From the NCBI RefSeq assembly GCF_025717675.1, contig NZ_JAJIRT010000012.1, forward strand, positions 62,001 through 126,000: 64,000 bases of DNA. The letters are read 5' to 3'. Origin of the DNA: Paucibacter sp. DJ2R-2. GTDB lineage: Bacteria; Pseudomonadota; Gammaproteobacteria; Burkholderiales; Burkholderiaceae_C. A program made the position numbers and the translations under genes. This document shows, piece by piece, positions 54,709 through 64,000 of this stretch (positions are counted from its first letter, which is position 1; each line of letters opens with the position of its first letter). A model generated the notes under the pieces. It worked only from the letters and a program-made list of their open reading frames with translations, had not been told where the DNA came from and searched no databases.

Positions 54709-55436
54709 GGGGTGTCGGCGCGCGGCCGCTCCTTTTCGCGCAAGCCAGAACTTGGCTTGTCGAGGGCAATCAGTTCGTCGAGCAGGCGACGGGCGGCTTC
54801 TTGTTCGGCGATGCGGCGGGAACGACCCTCGCCGCGCGTGGCCAGACTCAGCGCAGGCACGGCGCACTCGACCTCGAAGGTCTGGGCATGGGCCTGGCCG
54901 CGCGTGTCGGTGATGCGGTAATTGGGCACCGGCAAACGGCGCGCCTGCAGCATTTCCTGCAGCGCCGTCTTGGCGTCCTTGGCCCAGCGGTCGGTGGCTG
55001 CGCCGGCCAGCAAATCGCCGAGCATCTTGCGCACCACCTCGAGCGCGGCCGGATAGCCCGCGTCGACAAAGGTCGCGCCGATGATGGCTTCGAGCGCATC
55101 GGCCAGGATGGACGGGCGCTGTGCGCCGCCGCCCTTGGCCTCACCGTCGGATAGACGCAGCACGGCAGGCAAGCCCAGGTCCAGGGCCAAGCGGTGCAGG
55201 CTGTCCTCGCGCACCAGATGGGCGCGGATGCGGGTCAGGTCACCCTCGTCCGAGCCGGCATAGCGCTCGTACAAGAGGCTGGACACGGCCAAGCTGAGCA
55301 CCGCGTCGCCGAGGAACTCCAGGCGCTCGTAATGATCGCTGCTGAAGCTGCGATGTGTGATGGCGCGGCTCAGCAACTCGGGGCGAGCAAAGCGATGCCC
55401 CAGGCGCTGCTGCAGGGCTTGTAGTGGCGCGTTCAT
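54705..55436 (-). CDS. rnc: Ribonuclease III
   Basis: The 243-residue protein has the catalytic signature [16 protein letters not shown], the second metal-ligand region [16 protein letters not shown] and a C-terminal double-stranded RNA-binding domain (about 155-225). It cuts dsRNA in rRNA precursors and regulatory duplexes. Order lepB-DUF4845-rnc-era-recO is conserved in Betaproteobacteria. Confidence 0.97.
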   Translation of the reverse strand: MNAPLQALQQRLGHRFARPELLSRAITHRSFSSDHYERLEFLGDAVLSLAVSSLLYERYAGSDEGDLTRIRAHLVREDSLHRLALDLGLPAVLRLSDGEAKGGGAQRPSILADALEAIIGATFVDAGYPAALEVVRKMLGDLLAGAATDRWAKDAKTALQEMLQARRLPVPNYRITDTRGQAHAQTFEVECAVPALSLATRGEGRSRRIAEQEAARRLLDELIALDKPSSGLREKERPRADTP

Positions 55437-55503
55437 GCGAAGCTGTGGCCGGTGCGTGTTGGAAAGGCTTGGGTCGCAGATATCAGCCGGGCCAAGGCCG
55501 ACT

Positions 55504-55905
55504 TCAACGCGACTTGCCTTCGTACTTGATCAGCAAGTAAACCGGGCCGGCCAGGTCGACCTGCTTGTCGTAGGCAAAACTGATCTGCAGCTTGTCGTTC
55601 TCTTTGCTGACCACCAGGTCCTGGCTGCGGATGCTGACCATGGAGTACTCGACCTGCTGCGCGGTTTCGAATGCCGCGCGCACGGCGGGCACCGTGCTCG
55701 GGTTGGAGGCGGCGATCCGGTCGACGACGCGCTGGATGGTGTAAAACTCCAGCACGGTAGGAATCACCCGCGCGACCACCACGCCGCCGAAGGCCAGCAC
55801 AACGGCCCAGAACAACAGGCCGAACAGACTGACCCCACGTTGGCCGCGCTGCAGGCGCTGATCTCGCCCATGGGCCAGGCCACGATTTGACTGAGAACGA
55901 CGCAT
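55504..55905 (-). CDS. DUF4845 membrane protein
   Basis: The 133-residue protein has a basic N-terminus (QRLQRGQRGVSLFG), one membrane helix (LFWAVVLAFGGVVVARVIP) and a small periplasmic domain ending VYLLIKYEGKSR. The RGVSLFG start with helix resembles a type IV pilin-like leader, but the family is DUF4845, regularly found between lepB and rnc; its function is unknown. The ATG at 55905 fits the family start. Confidence 0.85.
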   Translation of the reverse strand: MRRSQSNRGLAHGRDQRLQRGQRGVSLFGLLFWAVVLAFGGVVVARVIPTVLEFYTIQRVVDRIAASNPSTVPAVRAAFETAQQVEYSMVSIRSQDLVVSKENDKLQISFAYDKQVDLAGPVYLLIKYEGKSR

Positions 55906-55973
55906 CGAGAAACCCTCTCCCTGATTTTCAAAACGCTGAGCCAAGATGGCGGTGCCCGCAGGCCGAATCGACC

Positions 55974-56948
55974 TCAATTGAAGGGGCCGATGCGCTTGAG
56001 ATTACCGAAATTCATCCAAACAAAGAAGGCCCGGCCGACGATGTTTTCATCGGGCACAAAGCCCCAGAAACGCGAGTCGCCCGAGTTGTCGCGGTTGTCG
56101 CCGATCATGTAGTAGTAGCCCGCCGGCACGGTGCAGCGCACACCTTCGATGGTGTACTTGCACTGATCCTGATACGGGAACGGGCCGTCCGGACGGTTGG
56201 GCTGGAACACCGGCTGAGCCTGCGGATTGACCAGCATCTGATGCTGCTTTTCGCCGAGCTTTTCCAGGAAGCGGGGACGGTAGGTCATCGAGCTTTCGTC
56301 GTAGAAATCACCCTGGGGCTGGACTTCAGTCGGCTTGCCGTTGACGTAGAGCTTCTGGTTCAGATAGGCGACCTCATCACCGGGCACGGCCGCCACACGC
56401 TTGATGAAGTCGATGCTGGTGTCCACCGGCCAGCGGAACACCATCACGTCGCCACGCTTGACCTCGTTGTTGGAAATGATCTTCTTGTTGATGACCGGCA
56501 GGCGCACGCCGTAGTGGAACTTGTTCACCAGGATCAGGTCGCCTACGAGCAGGGTCGGCACCATCGAACCCGAGGGGATCTTGAACGGCTCGAACAGGAA
56601 GGAGCGCAACACGAACACGGCCAGGATGACCGGGAACAGCCCGGCGGTCCAATCGAGCCACCAGGGCTGCTGCAGGATCTGCTGACGCGCAGACTCGACA
56701 TCCCCGTCAACGCGGCTGATGCCCTGTGCGGCCAAGGCCTGACGGCGCTGAGCGTCGGCTTCCAGCAAGGCCTGCGCCGCGCGGGCACGGGCGGGCTGGA
56801 AATGGAAGCGCTCGGCCAGCCAGTAGGCCAGCGTGAACAAGGTCAGGACAAACAGCAGCAGCGAAAAATTGCCAGTCCAATAGCCGGTGTACCAGCCACC
56901 CAGGTAAGCGACGAGAGCCGCATAGAGAATTCCGGTCAGTGCACTCAT
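55974..56948 (-). CDS. lepB: Signal peptidase I
   Basis: The 324-residue protein has two membrane segments (about 5-55 and 100-120) and the S26 boxes: catalytic Ser in PSGSMVPTLLVGD, catalytic Lys in DFIKRVAAVPGD, box E GDNRDNSGDSRFWGFV. It removes Sec and Tat signal peptides on the periplasmic side, for example from the exported proteins in this window. It follows lepA by 28 bases; start set by MSALTGILYAAL. Confidence 0.96.
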   Translation of the reverse strand: MSALTGILYAALVAYLGGWYTGYWTGNFSLLLFVLTLFTLAYWLAERFHFQPARARAAQALLEADAQRRQALAAQGISRVDGDVESARQQILQQPWWLDWTAGLFPVILAVFVLRSFLFEPFKIPSGSMVPTLLVGDLILVNKFHYGVRLPVINKKIISNNEVKRGDVMVFRWPVDTSIDFIKRVAAVPGDEVAYLNQKLYVNGKPTEVQPQGDFYDESSMTYRPRFLEKLGEKQHQMLVNPQAQPVFQPNRPDGPFPYQDQCKYTIEGVRCTVPAGYYYMIGDNRDNSGDSRFWGFVPDENIVGRAFFVWMNFGNLKRIGPFN

Positions 56949-56976
56949 CAATCGATCACTTGGGTTTGGAGAGGGG

Positions 56977-58785
56977 TTAGTCGTCAACTTGCAGAATCGC
57001 CAGGAAGGCTTCCTGAGGCACTTCAACCGAGCCGATCTGCTTCATGCGCTTCTTGCCGGCCTTCTGCTTTTCGAGCAGCTTGCGCTTGCGGGAAATGTCG
57101 CCGCCGTAGCATTTTGCCAGCACGTTTTTGCGCATCGCCTTGATGTTCTCGCGGGCGATGATGTTGGAGCCGATGGCAGCCTGGATCACCACGTCATACA
57201 TCTGACGCGGGATGTGCTCGCGCATCTTGGCCGCCACACCGCGGCCGCGGAACTGGCTCTGCACGCGGTGGACGATGATGGACAAGGCATCGACCTTGTC
57301 GCCGTTGATCAGGATGTCGACCTTGACCACATCGGAGGCGCGGTACTCCTTGAACTCATAGTCCATGGACGCGTAGCCGCGCGAGACGGATTTCAGCTTG
57401 TCGAAGAAGTCCAGCACGATCTCGGCCAGAGGCATCTCATAGGTCAGCATGACCTGGCGGCCGTGGTAGGCCATATTGATCTGGTTGCCGCGCTTCTGGT
57501 TGGCCAGCGTCATCACCGGGCCGACATAGTCCTGCGGCATGTAGAGGTGGACCGTGACGATGGGCTCCCGGATCTCCTGCAGCAAGCCCAGCTCCGGCAT
57601 CTTGGACGGGTTCTCGACCTCGATCACCTTGCCGTCGTTGAGCAGCACCTCGTAGACCACGCTGGGCGCCGTGGTGATCAGATCCTGATCGAACTCGCGC
57701 TCCAGGCGCTCCTGCACGATCTCCATGTGCAGCAAGCCCAGGAAGCCGCAGCGGAAGCCGAAGCCCAACGCCTGCGAGACTTCCGGCTCATAGCGCAGCG
57801 AGGAGTCGTTGAGCTTGAGCTTCTCGAGTGCATCGCGCAGCTGGTCATATTCGCTGGCCTCGGTCGGGTACAGGCCCGCAAACACCTGGGGCTGAATTTC
57901 CTTGAAGCCGGGCAGCGCCTCTTCGGCCGGGCCCAGGTTGTTGGGCAGCTTTTTTTCCAGGGTGATGGTGTCGCCGACCTTGGCCGCTTGCAGCTCCTTG
58001 ATGCCGGCAATGACGAAACCCACTTCGCCGGCATTGAGCTGCTCACGCTTCTCGGACTTGGGCGCAAACACGCCCAGATGCTCGGCCGGGTAGATGGCGT
58101 TGGAGGCCATCATGCGGATGCGTTCGCCGCGCTTCAAAGTGCCGTCGACCACGCGCACCAACATGACCACGCCCACATAGGCGTCGTACCAGCTGTCGAT
58201 GATCATGGCGCGCAGCGGCGCCTCGACCACGCCCTTTGGCGGCGGCATGCGGGCGATCACAGCCTCGATGATTTCGTCGATGCCCATGCCGGTCTTGGCA
58301 CTGCAGGGAATCGCGTCGGTGGCGTCGATGCCGATCACGTCTTCGATCTCGGCCTTGGCGTTGTCCGGGTCAGCGCTGGGCAGGTCCATCTTGTTCAGCA
58401 CCGGCACCACTTCCACGCCCAGGTCCAGCGCGGTGTAGCAGTTGGCCACGGTCTGTGCTTCCACACCCTGGCTGGCGTCCACCACCAGCAGCGCACCCTC
58501 GCAGGCCGACAGCGAGCGGCTGACTTCATAAGAGAAGTCCACATGCCCTGGCGTGTCGATCAGGTTGAGGTTGTAGGTCTTGCCGTCCTTGGCCGTGTAT
58601 TGCAGGGATGCCGTCTGCGCCTTGATGGTGATGCCGCGCTCGCGCTCGATGTCCATCGAGTCCAGCACCTGCGCTTCCATTTCGCGATCCGACAGGCCAC
58701 CACAGCGCTGGATGATGCGGTCTGCCAAGGTGCTTTTGCCGTGGTCGATGTGGGCGATGATGGAGAAATTGCGGATGTGATTCAT
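56977..58785 (-). CDS. lepA: Translation elongation factor 4 (LepA)
   Basis: The 602-residue GTPase has [13 protein letters not shown], the RGITIK switch [13 protein letters not shown], the EF-G-like domains and the LepA-specific C-terminal domain ending [19 protein letters not shown]. It promotes back-translocation or ribosome biogenesis under ionic stress. It is the first gene of the lepA-lepB run. Confidence 0.98.
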   Translation of the reverse strand: MNHIRNFSIIAHIDHGKSTLADRIIQRCGGLSDREMEAQVLDSMDIERERGITIKAQTASLQYTAKDGKTYNLNLIDTPGHVDFSYEVSRSLSACEGALLVVDASQGVEAQTVANCYTALDLGVEVVPVLNKMDLPSADPDNAKAEIEDVIGIDATDAIPCSAKTGMGIDEIIEAVIARMPPPKGVVEAPLRAMIIDSWYDAYVGVVMLVRVVDGTLKRGERIRMMASNAIYPAEHLGVFAPKSEKREQLNAGEVGFVIAGIKELQAAKVGDTITLEKKLPNNLGPAEEALPGFKEIQPQVFAGLYPTEASEYDQLRDALEKLKLNDSSLRYEPEVSQALGFGFRCGFLGLLHMEIVQERLEREFDQDLITTAPSVVYEVLLNDGKVIEVENPSKMPELGLLQEIREPIVTVHLYMPQDYVGPVMTLANQKRGNQINMAYHGRQVMLTYEMPLAEIVLDFFDKLKSVSRGYASMDYEFKEYRASDVVKVDILINGDKVDALSIIVHRVQSQFRGRGVAAKMREHIPRQMYDVVIQAAIGSNIIARENIKAMRKNVLAKCYGGDISRKRKLLEKQKAGKKRMKQIGSVEVPQEAFLAILQVDD

Positions 58786-58803
58786 GCTGTTCTTAAATGC
58801 GCC

Positions 58804-58817
58804 GTGCCCTAGGGCAC
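58804..58817. promoter_or_regulatory. Perfect palindrome upstream of lepA
   Basis: GTGCCCTAGGGCAC, a 14-bp perfect palindrome within a slightly longer imperfect inverted repeat, about 20 bases before the lepA start codon. It could be a leader hairpin affecting translation or an operator. Nothing in the window matches it. Confidence 0.4.
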
Positions 58818-59036
58818 AACGGCGAGGCCGTTGCAGCGCAAGCTCTCAATCGCGTAGCGATATCGGGGCGCGAAGCGCCGTGCTGAAGCTAAAAAAAAGG
58901 CACGTCGAAACGGTGACGCGCCTTCCAACAAAAGGTATGGCAACTGCTTGTTGGGCTTCCATTGTAGCCAAAAGGCCTTCACTGGAAACCGCGGCGCGAC
59001 CGGACTGCCCGTCGTTGCGGCCCGCCAACATGGATT

Positions 59037-59056
59037 TTATCCACAACTTATTCACA
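59037..59056 (+). promoter_or_regulatory. Tandem DnaA-box-like sites between degP and lepA
   Basis: TTATCCACA (exact DnaA-box consensus) and TTATTCACA (8 of 9) lie in the same orientation, 11 bases start to start; a weaker TTATTCGGG follows at 59060. The rest of the 514-base gap 58786-59299 holds no gene, only a poly-A/T run at 58891-58897. DnaA binding is inferred from the consensus. Confidence 0.5.
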
Positions 59057-59299
59057 GGCTTATTCGGGGATTTGAAAAACCAGAACAAGCCGGCCAACTG
59101 CCTGCAGCAGCCCCACATTGAGCTCATCGCCCAATACAAACTGCCCTTGTGCGGTCGCCATTCTAGCCGACAGGGCAAGGAATCGATTTTCAGGCGACGG
59201 CCGCCCTGTCCCGCCGCGATCAGCAACCTTCCATGATGTGAAAAGACCCGGCCGCCAGCTATGGCATACCGGGTCCATGCTGGCTTCAGCAGCCGGGCT

Positions 59300-60781
59300 T
59301 CAACGCGCCGGGCGCAGCAAGACGAAACTGGTCAAGTCACCGCGGCGAACCAACAAATTGATGACCTTGGCCTTTTCGAGCTTGGTCAATATCGCCTGAA
59401 CCTGCTTGACGCTGCTGACATCGTTGTTGTCCACCGAGAGGATGACATCGCCCTCGCGCAGACCTGCACGCGCCGCCACACCAATGGCTGCCTCGACACG
59501 AACGCCCGTCTTGAGCTTGAGATCGCGCTTTTGCGCCTCGCTCAGCTCACCCAACTGCAAGCCCAGGGCGCTGGCGGGGCCAGCCGATGGCTTGCCTTCC
59601 CCATCGGCACCGGCGACGCCACGCGCCTCTTCATTGGGCATCTCGGCGACGGTGATGTTGAGGTCCTTGTAGGCGCCACGGCGGAAGACCTGGACCACGG
59701 CCTTGCTGTTCGGCTTCAGCCCGGCCACCACACGGCGCAGATCGCTGACCTTCTCGATGGTCTTGCCGTCGAACTTGGTGATCACATCACCGCCCTCGAT
59801 GCCGGCCTTGTCGGCTGCGCCGCCCGCGACCACGCTGCGGATTACGGCGCCGTGCGGTTTACCTAGGCCGATGGCTTCGGCCACATCCTTGCTCACATCC
59901 TCCAAGGTCACGCCGATGAAGCCGCGCACCACCTTGCCCTGGCTGCGCAGTTGCTCGGACACGCGGATGGCCTCATCGATCGGGATCGAGAAGGAGATGC
60001 CCATGAAGCCGCCCGACTGGCTGTAGATCTGCGAGTTGATGCCGACCACCTCGCCGCGCATATTGAGCAGCGGGCCACCCGAGTTGCCCGGATTGATGGC
60101 CACATCGGTCTGAATGAAGGGCAGGAAATCACCGGTGTCGCGCGCCTTGGCGCTGACAATGCCGGCGGTCACGCTGTTGTCAAAGCCAAAGGGCGAGCCG
60201 ATGGCCATGACCCATTCGCCGACCTTGAGGCGGCTGACATCGCCGATTTTGACCGCGGGCAAGCCGGTGGCCTCAATCTTGAGCACCGCCACATCGGTGC
60301 GGCGGTCGGCGCCGACCAGCTTGGCCTTGAACTCGCGCTTGTCCGTCAGGGTGACGTAGACCTCGTCGGCATCCTGCACCACATGGGCATTGGTCATCAC
60401 AAAGCCATCGGCGCTGAGCACAAAGCCCGAGCCGACACCGCGGCGCTGCGGCGCATCGTCGTTGTTATCACCTCCGCGCGGCGCACCGCGGCGCTGGTTC
60501 GGCGCCGGCATGCCGAAACGACGCAGGAATTCCAGCATCTGCTCGTCCATCTCCGGCATGCCCTGGGCATTGGCCTTGAGACGCTCAGAGGTGCGGATGT
60601 TCACCACTGCTGGGCCGACCTTCTCGACCAACTCGGTGAAATCAGGCAGCTCACGCGCTTGCGCGTGCCCGACATCGGGCAAGAGGCTGAGACTCAAGGA
60701 AAGGGCACCGGCCGACAAGAGAGCGCGCGACCAGCGCGACAGAAGTGGACGTGCAGCAGACAGGGAGGACAGAGAGGGCAT
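59300..60781 (-). CDS. Periplasmic Do-type serine protease (DegP/MucD family)
   Basis: The 493-residue protein has a signal peptide ending near VGHAQ and a trypsin-like domain with catalytic His (TNAHVV, about 131), Asp (RTDVAVL, about 161) and Ser (NPGNSGGP, about 233). Two PDZ domains follow (GFIGVTLEDV..., and the second near the end). It degrades and refolds misfolded envelope proteins. The ATG at 60781 begins the signal peptide. In related genomes it follows rpoE-rseA-rseB; here those genes are not adjacent. Confidence 0.94.
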   Translation of the reverse strand: MPSLSSLSAARPLLSRWSRALLSAGALSLSLSLLPDVGHAQARELPDFTELVEKVGPAVVNIRTSERLKANAQGMPEMDEQMLEFLRRFGMPAPNQRRGAPRGGDNNDDAPQRRGVGSGFVLSADGFVMTNAHVVQDADEVYVTLTDKREFKAKLVGADRRTDVAVLKIEATGLPAVKIGDVSRLKVGEWVMAIGSPFGFDNSVTAGIVSAKARDTGDFLPFIQTDVAINPGNSGGPLLNMRGEVVGINSQIYSQSGGFMGISFSIPIDEAIRVSEQLRSQGKVVRGFIGVTLEDVSKDVAEAIGLGKPHGAVIRSVVAGGAADKAGIEGGDVITKFDGKTIEKVSDLRRVVAGLKPNSKAVVQVFRRGAYKDLNITVAEMPNEEARGVAGADGEGKPSAGPASALGLQLGELSEAQKRDLKLKTGVRVEAAIGVAARAGLREGDVILSVDNNDVSSVKQVQAILTKLEKAKVINLLVRRGDLTSFVLLRPAR

Positions 60782-61055
60782 GGTTGGACTCGTAGTGTTC
60801 ACTGGAGAAAAACCGACCAACGCGAACAAGGCGTTGAACCTGAAACAACAGCACGCGATTTTGGGACCGCCTGTGGTGATTTCAAGAGCGGGCGAATGCA
60901 AAGAACGACGAAGCGAATACGGCCGATGAGGTCTCCGCCCAGCCGACAAGGCGGCATCGGTCTCGCGTCATGATGATGGCAGGCGCCCGGGTGGCCTAGC
61001 GAAAGTCACAGCCCGGCAGCGGCAGGCTGTCAGCGGAAGTGCTGTTTGCCGCGCC

Positions 61056-61553
61056 TCAGGGCGGCGCGCCGTGAGCTGCTCGCCCAGCAAACAAGGTGGC
61101 CCGCAGGGCCGGCCAGACACTGGCCTGGCGCCGGCGACTCAGAGGCAGGTAAACCGGCAGAGCCCAGTGATGCAGGCGCCGCCACCAGGGTGCAGCGGGT
61201 TCCTTGAGACGGGCGCGCAGCAGTAGCCAGTGGTCGAGATCGAATACCGGACGCAATTGAATTTCCTGCGCGGCACCGTGCAGGGTGCCTGCCGCGTCAA
61301 GCGACTGCAATTGCCAACACTGCCCATCCCACAACAGGAGTCGGGGGCGCACGCGGGCGCCACGCCAAGCCAGCAGCGCGGCAAGCGGCACAGCAGCCAA
61401 GCCAAATCCATGGAGGTCGGCTTGATGGGCGGACAGGGCCGCGAGCAAGGCTGCAACAGCAAGCTCTGCCAGAAACAGCACAGCCAGCTGCAAAGCTGGC
61501 TGTGGAACCACCTCGACCCGCAAGGCTGGCGCATGTCGCTGGGCTGCGCTCAT
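61056..61553 (-). CDS. Small two-helix membrane protein, YgfX/CptA-like
   Basis: The 165-residue protein has two N-terminal membrane helices (LQLAVLFLAELAVAALLAAL and FGLAAVPLAALLAW) followed by a domain with LLLWDGQCWQLQSLD and DLDHWLLLRARL. This topology and the WDG-W-L pattern resemble YgfX-like proteins, but similarity is weak. It starts 59 bases after fabF ends and may be in its transcript. The gap 60782-61055 shows no gene and probably holds the degP promoter. Confidence 0.6.
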   Translation of the reverse strand: MSAAQRHAPALRVEVVPQPALQLAVLFLAELAVAALLAALSAHQADLHGFGLAAVPLAALLAWRGARVRPRLLLWDGQCWQLQSLDAAGTLHGAAQEIQLRPVFDLDHWLLLRARLKEPAAPWWRRLHHWALPVYLPLSRRRQASVWPALRATLFAGRAAHGAPP

Positions 61554-61612
61554 ATTGAGCTCGGCGGCGGCTGGTTCAGCTCAGGCCCGTAAGGTCAACG
61601 GGCGCCGGCCAC

Positions 61613-62857
61613 TCAGATCCGCTTGAAGATCAGCGTGCCATTGGTGCCGCCGAAACCAAAGTTATTCTTGGCGGCGTACTCAATGTTCATCTGCCGCGCC
61701 TCATTGGCGCAGTAGTCCAGGTCACACTCGGGGTCCTGGTTGAAGATATTGATGGTTGGCGGCGCCACCTGGTGGTGCACCGCCAGCACCGTGAACACCG
61801 ACTCGATGCCACCCGCCCCACCAAGCAGGTGGCCGGTCATGGACTTGGTCGAGCTGACCACCAGCTTCTTGGCGTGGTCACCGAAGGCCAGCTTGATGGC
61901 GTTCGTTTCGTTCACATCACCCAGCGGCGTCGAAGTGCCGTGGGCGTTCATGTATTGCACTTGATCGGCGTTCAGGCCTGCGTTGCGCAGCGCTGCTCGC
62001 ATCGACCGTTTGGGACCGTCCACATTGGGCGCGGTCATGTGATACGCGTCGGCACCCATGCCAAAGCCCGAGAGCTCTGCGTAGATCTTGGCGCCACGCT
62101 TCTTGGCATGCTCGTACTCCTCGAGCACCAGCACACCACCGCCCTCACCCAGCACAAAGCCGTCACGGTCCTTGTCCCAGGGTCGGGAAGCAGTCTTGGG
62201 ATCGTCGTTGCGCGTGGACAGCGCCCGCGCCGAGGCAAAGCCTCCGATACCCAAGGGCGACACGGTCGATTCCGCGCCGCCGGCAATCATCACATCGGCA
62301 TCGCCGTATTCAATCAAGCGACCGGCCTGACCAATGGCATGCAAGCCCGTGGTGCAGGCCGTCACGATGGCCAAGTTCGGGCCTTGAAAGCCGAACTTGA
62401 TCGAGACATGGCCCGAGATCATGTTGATGATCGAGGCCGGCACAAAGAACGGCGAAATCCGACGCGGGCCGCGCGCAACGTACTCACCGTGGGTTTCTTC
62501 GATCAGCGGCAAGCCGCCGATGCCGGAACCCACGAGAACGCCGATGCGCTCGGCCTGTTCTTCCGTCAACTGATCGCCGGTCGGCAGACCGGCATCACGC
62601 ACCGCTTGAATGGACGCCGCCAATCCGTAATGGATGAAGGTGTCCATGGTCCGCGCCTCTTTGCTGGACATGTAGTCGGCGACATCGAAGCCCTTCACCT
62701 CGCCGGCGAACTGACAGGCAAATGCTGTCGGATCGAAACGGGTGATGCGATCAATGCCGGACTGACCGGCCAGGATGTTGGCCCAGCCTTCAGCGACCGT
62801 GTTTCCCACGGGGCTGATCAGACCAAGTCCAGTAACTACGACGCGACGACGGCTCAT
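61613..62857 (-). CDS. fabF: 3-oxoacyl-ACP synthase II FabF
   Basis: The 414-residue condensing enzyme has nucleophile Cys in [12 protein letters not shown], His in [11 protein letters not shown] and His in [12 protein letters not shown], with the C-terminal [15 protein letters not shown]. It extends acyl-ACP in fatty-acid synthesis, including palmitoleate to vaccenate. It follows acpP by 43 bases. Confidence 0.97.
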   Translation of the reverse strand: MSRRRVVVTGLGLISPVGNTVAEGWANILAGQSGIDRITRFDPTAFACQFAGEVKGFDVADYMSSKEARTMDTFIHYGLAASIQAVRDAGLPTGDQLTEEQAERIGVLVGSGIGGLPLIEETHGEYVARGPRRISPFFVPASIINMISGHVSIKFGFQGPNLAIVTACTTGLHAIGQAGRLIEYGDADVMIAGGAESTVSPLGIGGFASARALSTRNDDPKTASRPWDKDRDGFVLGEGGGVLVLEEYEHAKKRGAKIYAELSGFGMGADAYHMTAPNVDGPKRSMRAALRNAGLNADQVQYMNAHGTSTPLGDVNETNAIKLAFGDHAKKLVVSSTKSMTGHLLGGAGGIESVFTVLAVHHQVAPPTINIFNQDPECDLDYCANEARQMNIEYAAKNNFGFGGTNGTLIFKRI

Positions 62858-62900
62858 GCGGTACGGAATTCAGTTGAACAAAGGCTCAAGCGCGCAGCGC

Positions 62901-63140
62901 TCAGGCCTTCTGGTGCTTGACGGCGTAGTCAATCGCCAGCTGAACGCTGGTGATCTTCTCGGCTTCTTCATCGGGGATTTCGATGCCGAACTCGTCTTCG
63001 AGTGCCATCACCAATTCCACGGTGTCGAGCGAGTCGGCGCCCAGGTCGGCCACGAAGGCCTTTTCGTTGGTCACATCGGACTCAGGCACGCCGAGTTGCT
63101 CGGCGATGATTTTCTTGACACGTGCTTCGATATCGCTCAT
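62901..63140 (-). CDS. acpP: Acyl carrier protein
   Basis: A 79-residue acidic helical protein starting [18 protein letters not shown]. The phosphopantetheine Ser lies in [16 protein letters not shown]. It carries growing acyl chains for FabF, FabG and others, and is the substrate of AcpS encoded at 51036. A strong GGAG ribosome site lies six bases upstream. The 153-base gap to fabG probably contains its own promoter. Confidence 0.98.
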   Translation of the reverse strand: MSDIEARVKKIIAEQLGVPESDVTNEKAFVADLGADSLDTVELVMALEDEFGIEIPDEEAEKITSVQLAIDYAVKHQKA

Positions 63141-63293
63141 GACTCCTCCAGGAGGGGTTTGCTAGGAACAGCCCGGGATTCTAAGGCCTCTAGGGAGTCG
63201 CGCCTAAAACTAGGTGTTGCGACAGATCAGAGGACCTTCACCGGCCGGGCAAATCCGGTGGATGGCGGCGGAACTGCCGCCATCGCAAATCAA

Positions 63294-64000
63294 TCAGTTC
63301 ATGAACATGCCGCCGTTGACGTGCAGTTCACTGCCGGTAATGTAGGCGGCCTTCGGTGACGCCAGGAAGGCAACTGCCTCCGCAATTTCCCGCGGCTCGC
63401 CGAGGCGCCCCACGGGAATCTGCGCCAGCAGCGCCGCTTTCTGGGCTTCGGGCAGCACTTCGGTCATGTCGGTGGCGATGAAACCCGGCGCCACACAGTT
63501 GACCGTGATGCCACGGCTGCCCAGCTCGCGCGCCAGCGAACGGGTCATGCCGGCCACACCGGCCTTGGCCGCTGCATAGTTGGCCTGGCCTGGGTTGCCC
63601 GAGGCGCCCACCACCGAGGTGATGCTAATGATGCGGCCATAACGCTGCTTCATCATGGTACGCATGACCGCGCGGCTCATGCGGAACACGGCCTTCAGAT
63701 TGGTGTCCAGCACGGCATCCCAATCGTCATCCTTCATGCGCATGGCCAGGGTGTCGCGGGTGATACCGGCGTTGTTGACCAGCACATGCAGGCCGCCATG
63801 GGCCTTGACGATGCCATCGACGGCTGCATCCACCGCGGCCGCATCATTGACGTTGAGCACCAGCCCCGATCCACCCAGAGGCGCCAGGGCTTCGCCGATG
63901 GCGGCGGCACCGGCCTCGCTGGTGGCGGTGCCGATGACCTTGTAGCCTTGCTCGGCCAGGGTCATGGCAATGGAGCGGCCGATGCCGCGGCTGGCACCGG
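63294..64000 (-). CDS. fabG: 3-oxoacyl-ACP reductase FabG (N-terminus beyond right edge)
   Basis: At least 235 codons are present without a start. The visible part begins in the NADP-binding motif GASRGIGRSIA and includes NNAGITRD, catalytic Ser (ITSVVGASG), Tyr/Lys (NYAAAKAG) and the C-terminal ITGSELHVNGGMFMN. It reduces 3-oxoacyl-ACP in fatty-acid elongation. Only about 10 residues of the N-terminus are missing. Confidence 0.96.
   Translation of the reverse strand, partial: GASRGIGRSIAMTLAEQGYKVIGTATSEAGAAAIGEALAPLGGSGLVLNVNDAAAVDAAVDGIVKAHGGLHVLVNNAGITRDTLAMRMKDDDWDAVLDTNLKAVFRMSRAVMRTMMKQRYGRIISITSVVGASGNPGQANYAAAKAGVAGMTRSLARELGSRGITVNCVAPGFIATDMTEVLPEAQKAALLAQIPVGRLGEPREIAEAVAFLASPKAAYITGSELHVNGGMFMN

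Noticed and set aside
56989-58812. Long plus-strand frame opposite lepA
   Set aside because: Mirror of the lepA codons; His/Gln/Leu-rich with no family marks.
59037-59056. A chromosomal replication origin at the DnaA-like boxes
   Set aside because: Only two good boxes are present, without an AT-rich unwinding element or dnaA/dnaN genes nearby.

Overview
The window is high-GC DNA with dense, conventionally organised bacterial genes. Product types and gene order point to Betaproteobacteria, order Burkholderiales, most likely the Rubrivivax/Leptothrix/Roseateles/Mitsuaria group. The evidence is the fabG-acpP-fabF ... degP-lepA-lepB-rnc-era-recO-pdxJ-acpS-nagZ chain, PuuD/PuuE-type purine catabolism, a PEP-CTERM sorting tail and a betaproteobacterial RNase E. 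Genus is inference. No transposase, integrase, prophage gene, CRISPR array, tRNA or rRNA was found.

Layout. 1-255: the first codons of a urate hydroxylase (puuD) leaving the window on the left, with its control region. 256-7305: a two-gene cassette on the minus strand, a metacaspase-like protease followed by a 2029-residue protein carrying two lipase-type serine-hydrolase domains and a CHAT protease domain. This is the best candidate for an undescribed system. 7461-8755: a secreted PEP-CTERM glycerophosphodiesterase. 9061-15353: purine catabolism: xdhC and uraH diverge from a GntR regulator, then puuE, a uraD-allC fusion and an M20 hydrolase follow. With puuD they cover urate to ureidoglycine/ureidoglycolate, and the regulator region and the puuD region share a palindromic GTGTATAC operator. 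15401-20495: a solute-binding-like protein, then a copper-type envelope cluster (PCuAC chaperone, DUF2946, TonB receptor, YcnI). 20663-31220: single genes including a chemoreceptor, a methyltransferase, an FGE-like protein, a carboxylesterase, a SPOR protein, a UreE N-domain protein, argJ and a GATase.

31454-39794: a complete kdp potassium operon in the order small ORF-kdpF-A-B-C-D-E. kdpB carries an in-frame repeat-derived insertion, and two tiny membrane genes open the operon. 40293-49716: a small hypothetical gene, an RRM protein, sppA, a Rieske protein, a HAD phosphatase, rluC, a long rne leader, rne and a Met-rich exported protein. 49747-64000: the conserved housekeeping run from an oxidoreductase-like small protein and nagZ through to fabG, which leaves the window on the right. 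The rpoE-rseA-rseB genes that commonly sit between fabF and degP in this order are not present here; one small membrane-protein gene occupies that place.

Two families of dispersed palindromic intergenic repeats occur at five places (8897, 11075, 22621, 28896 and 31270).
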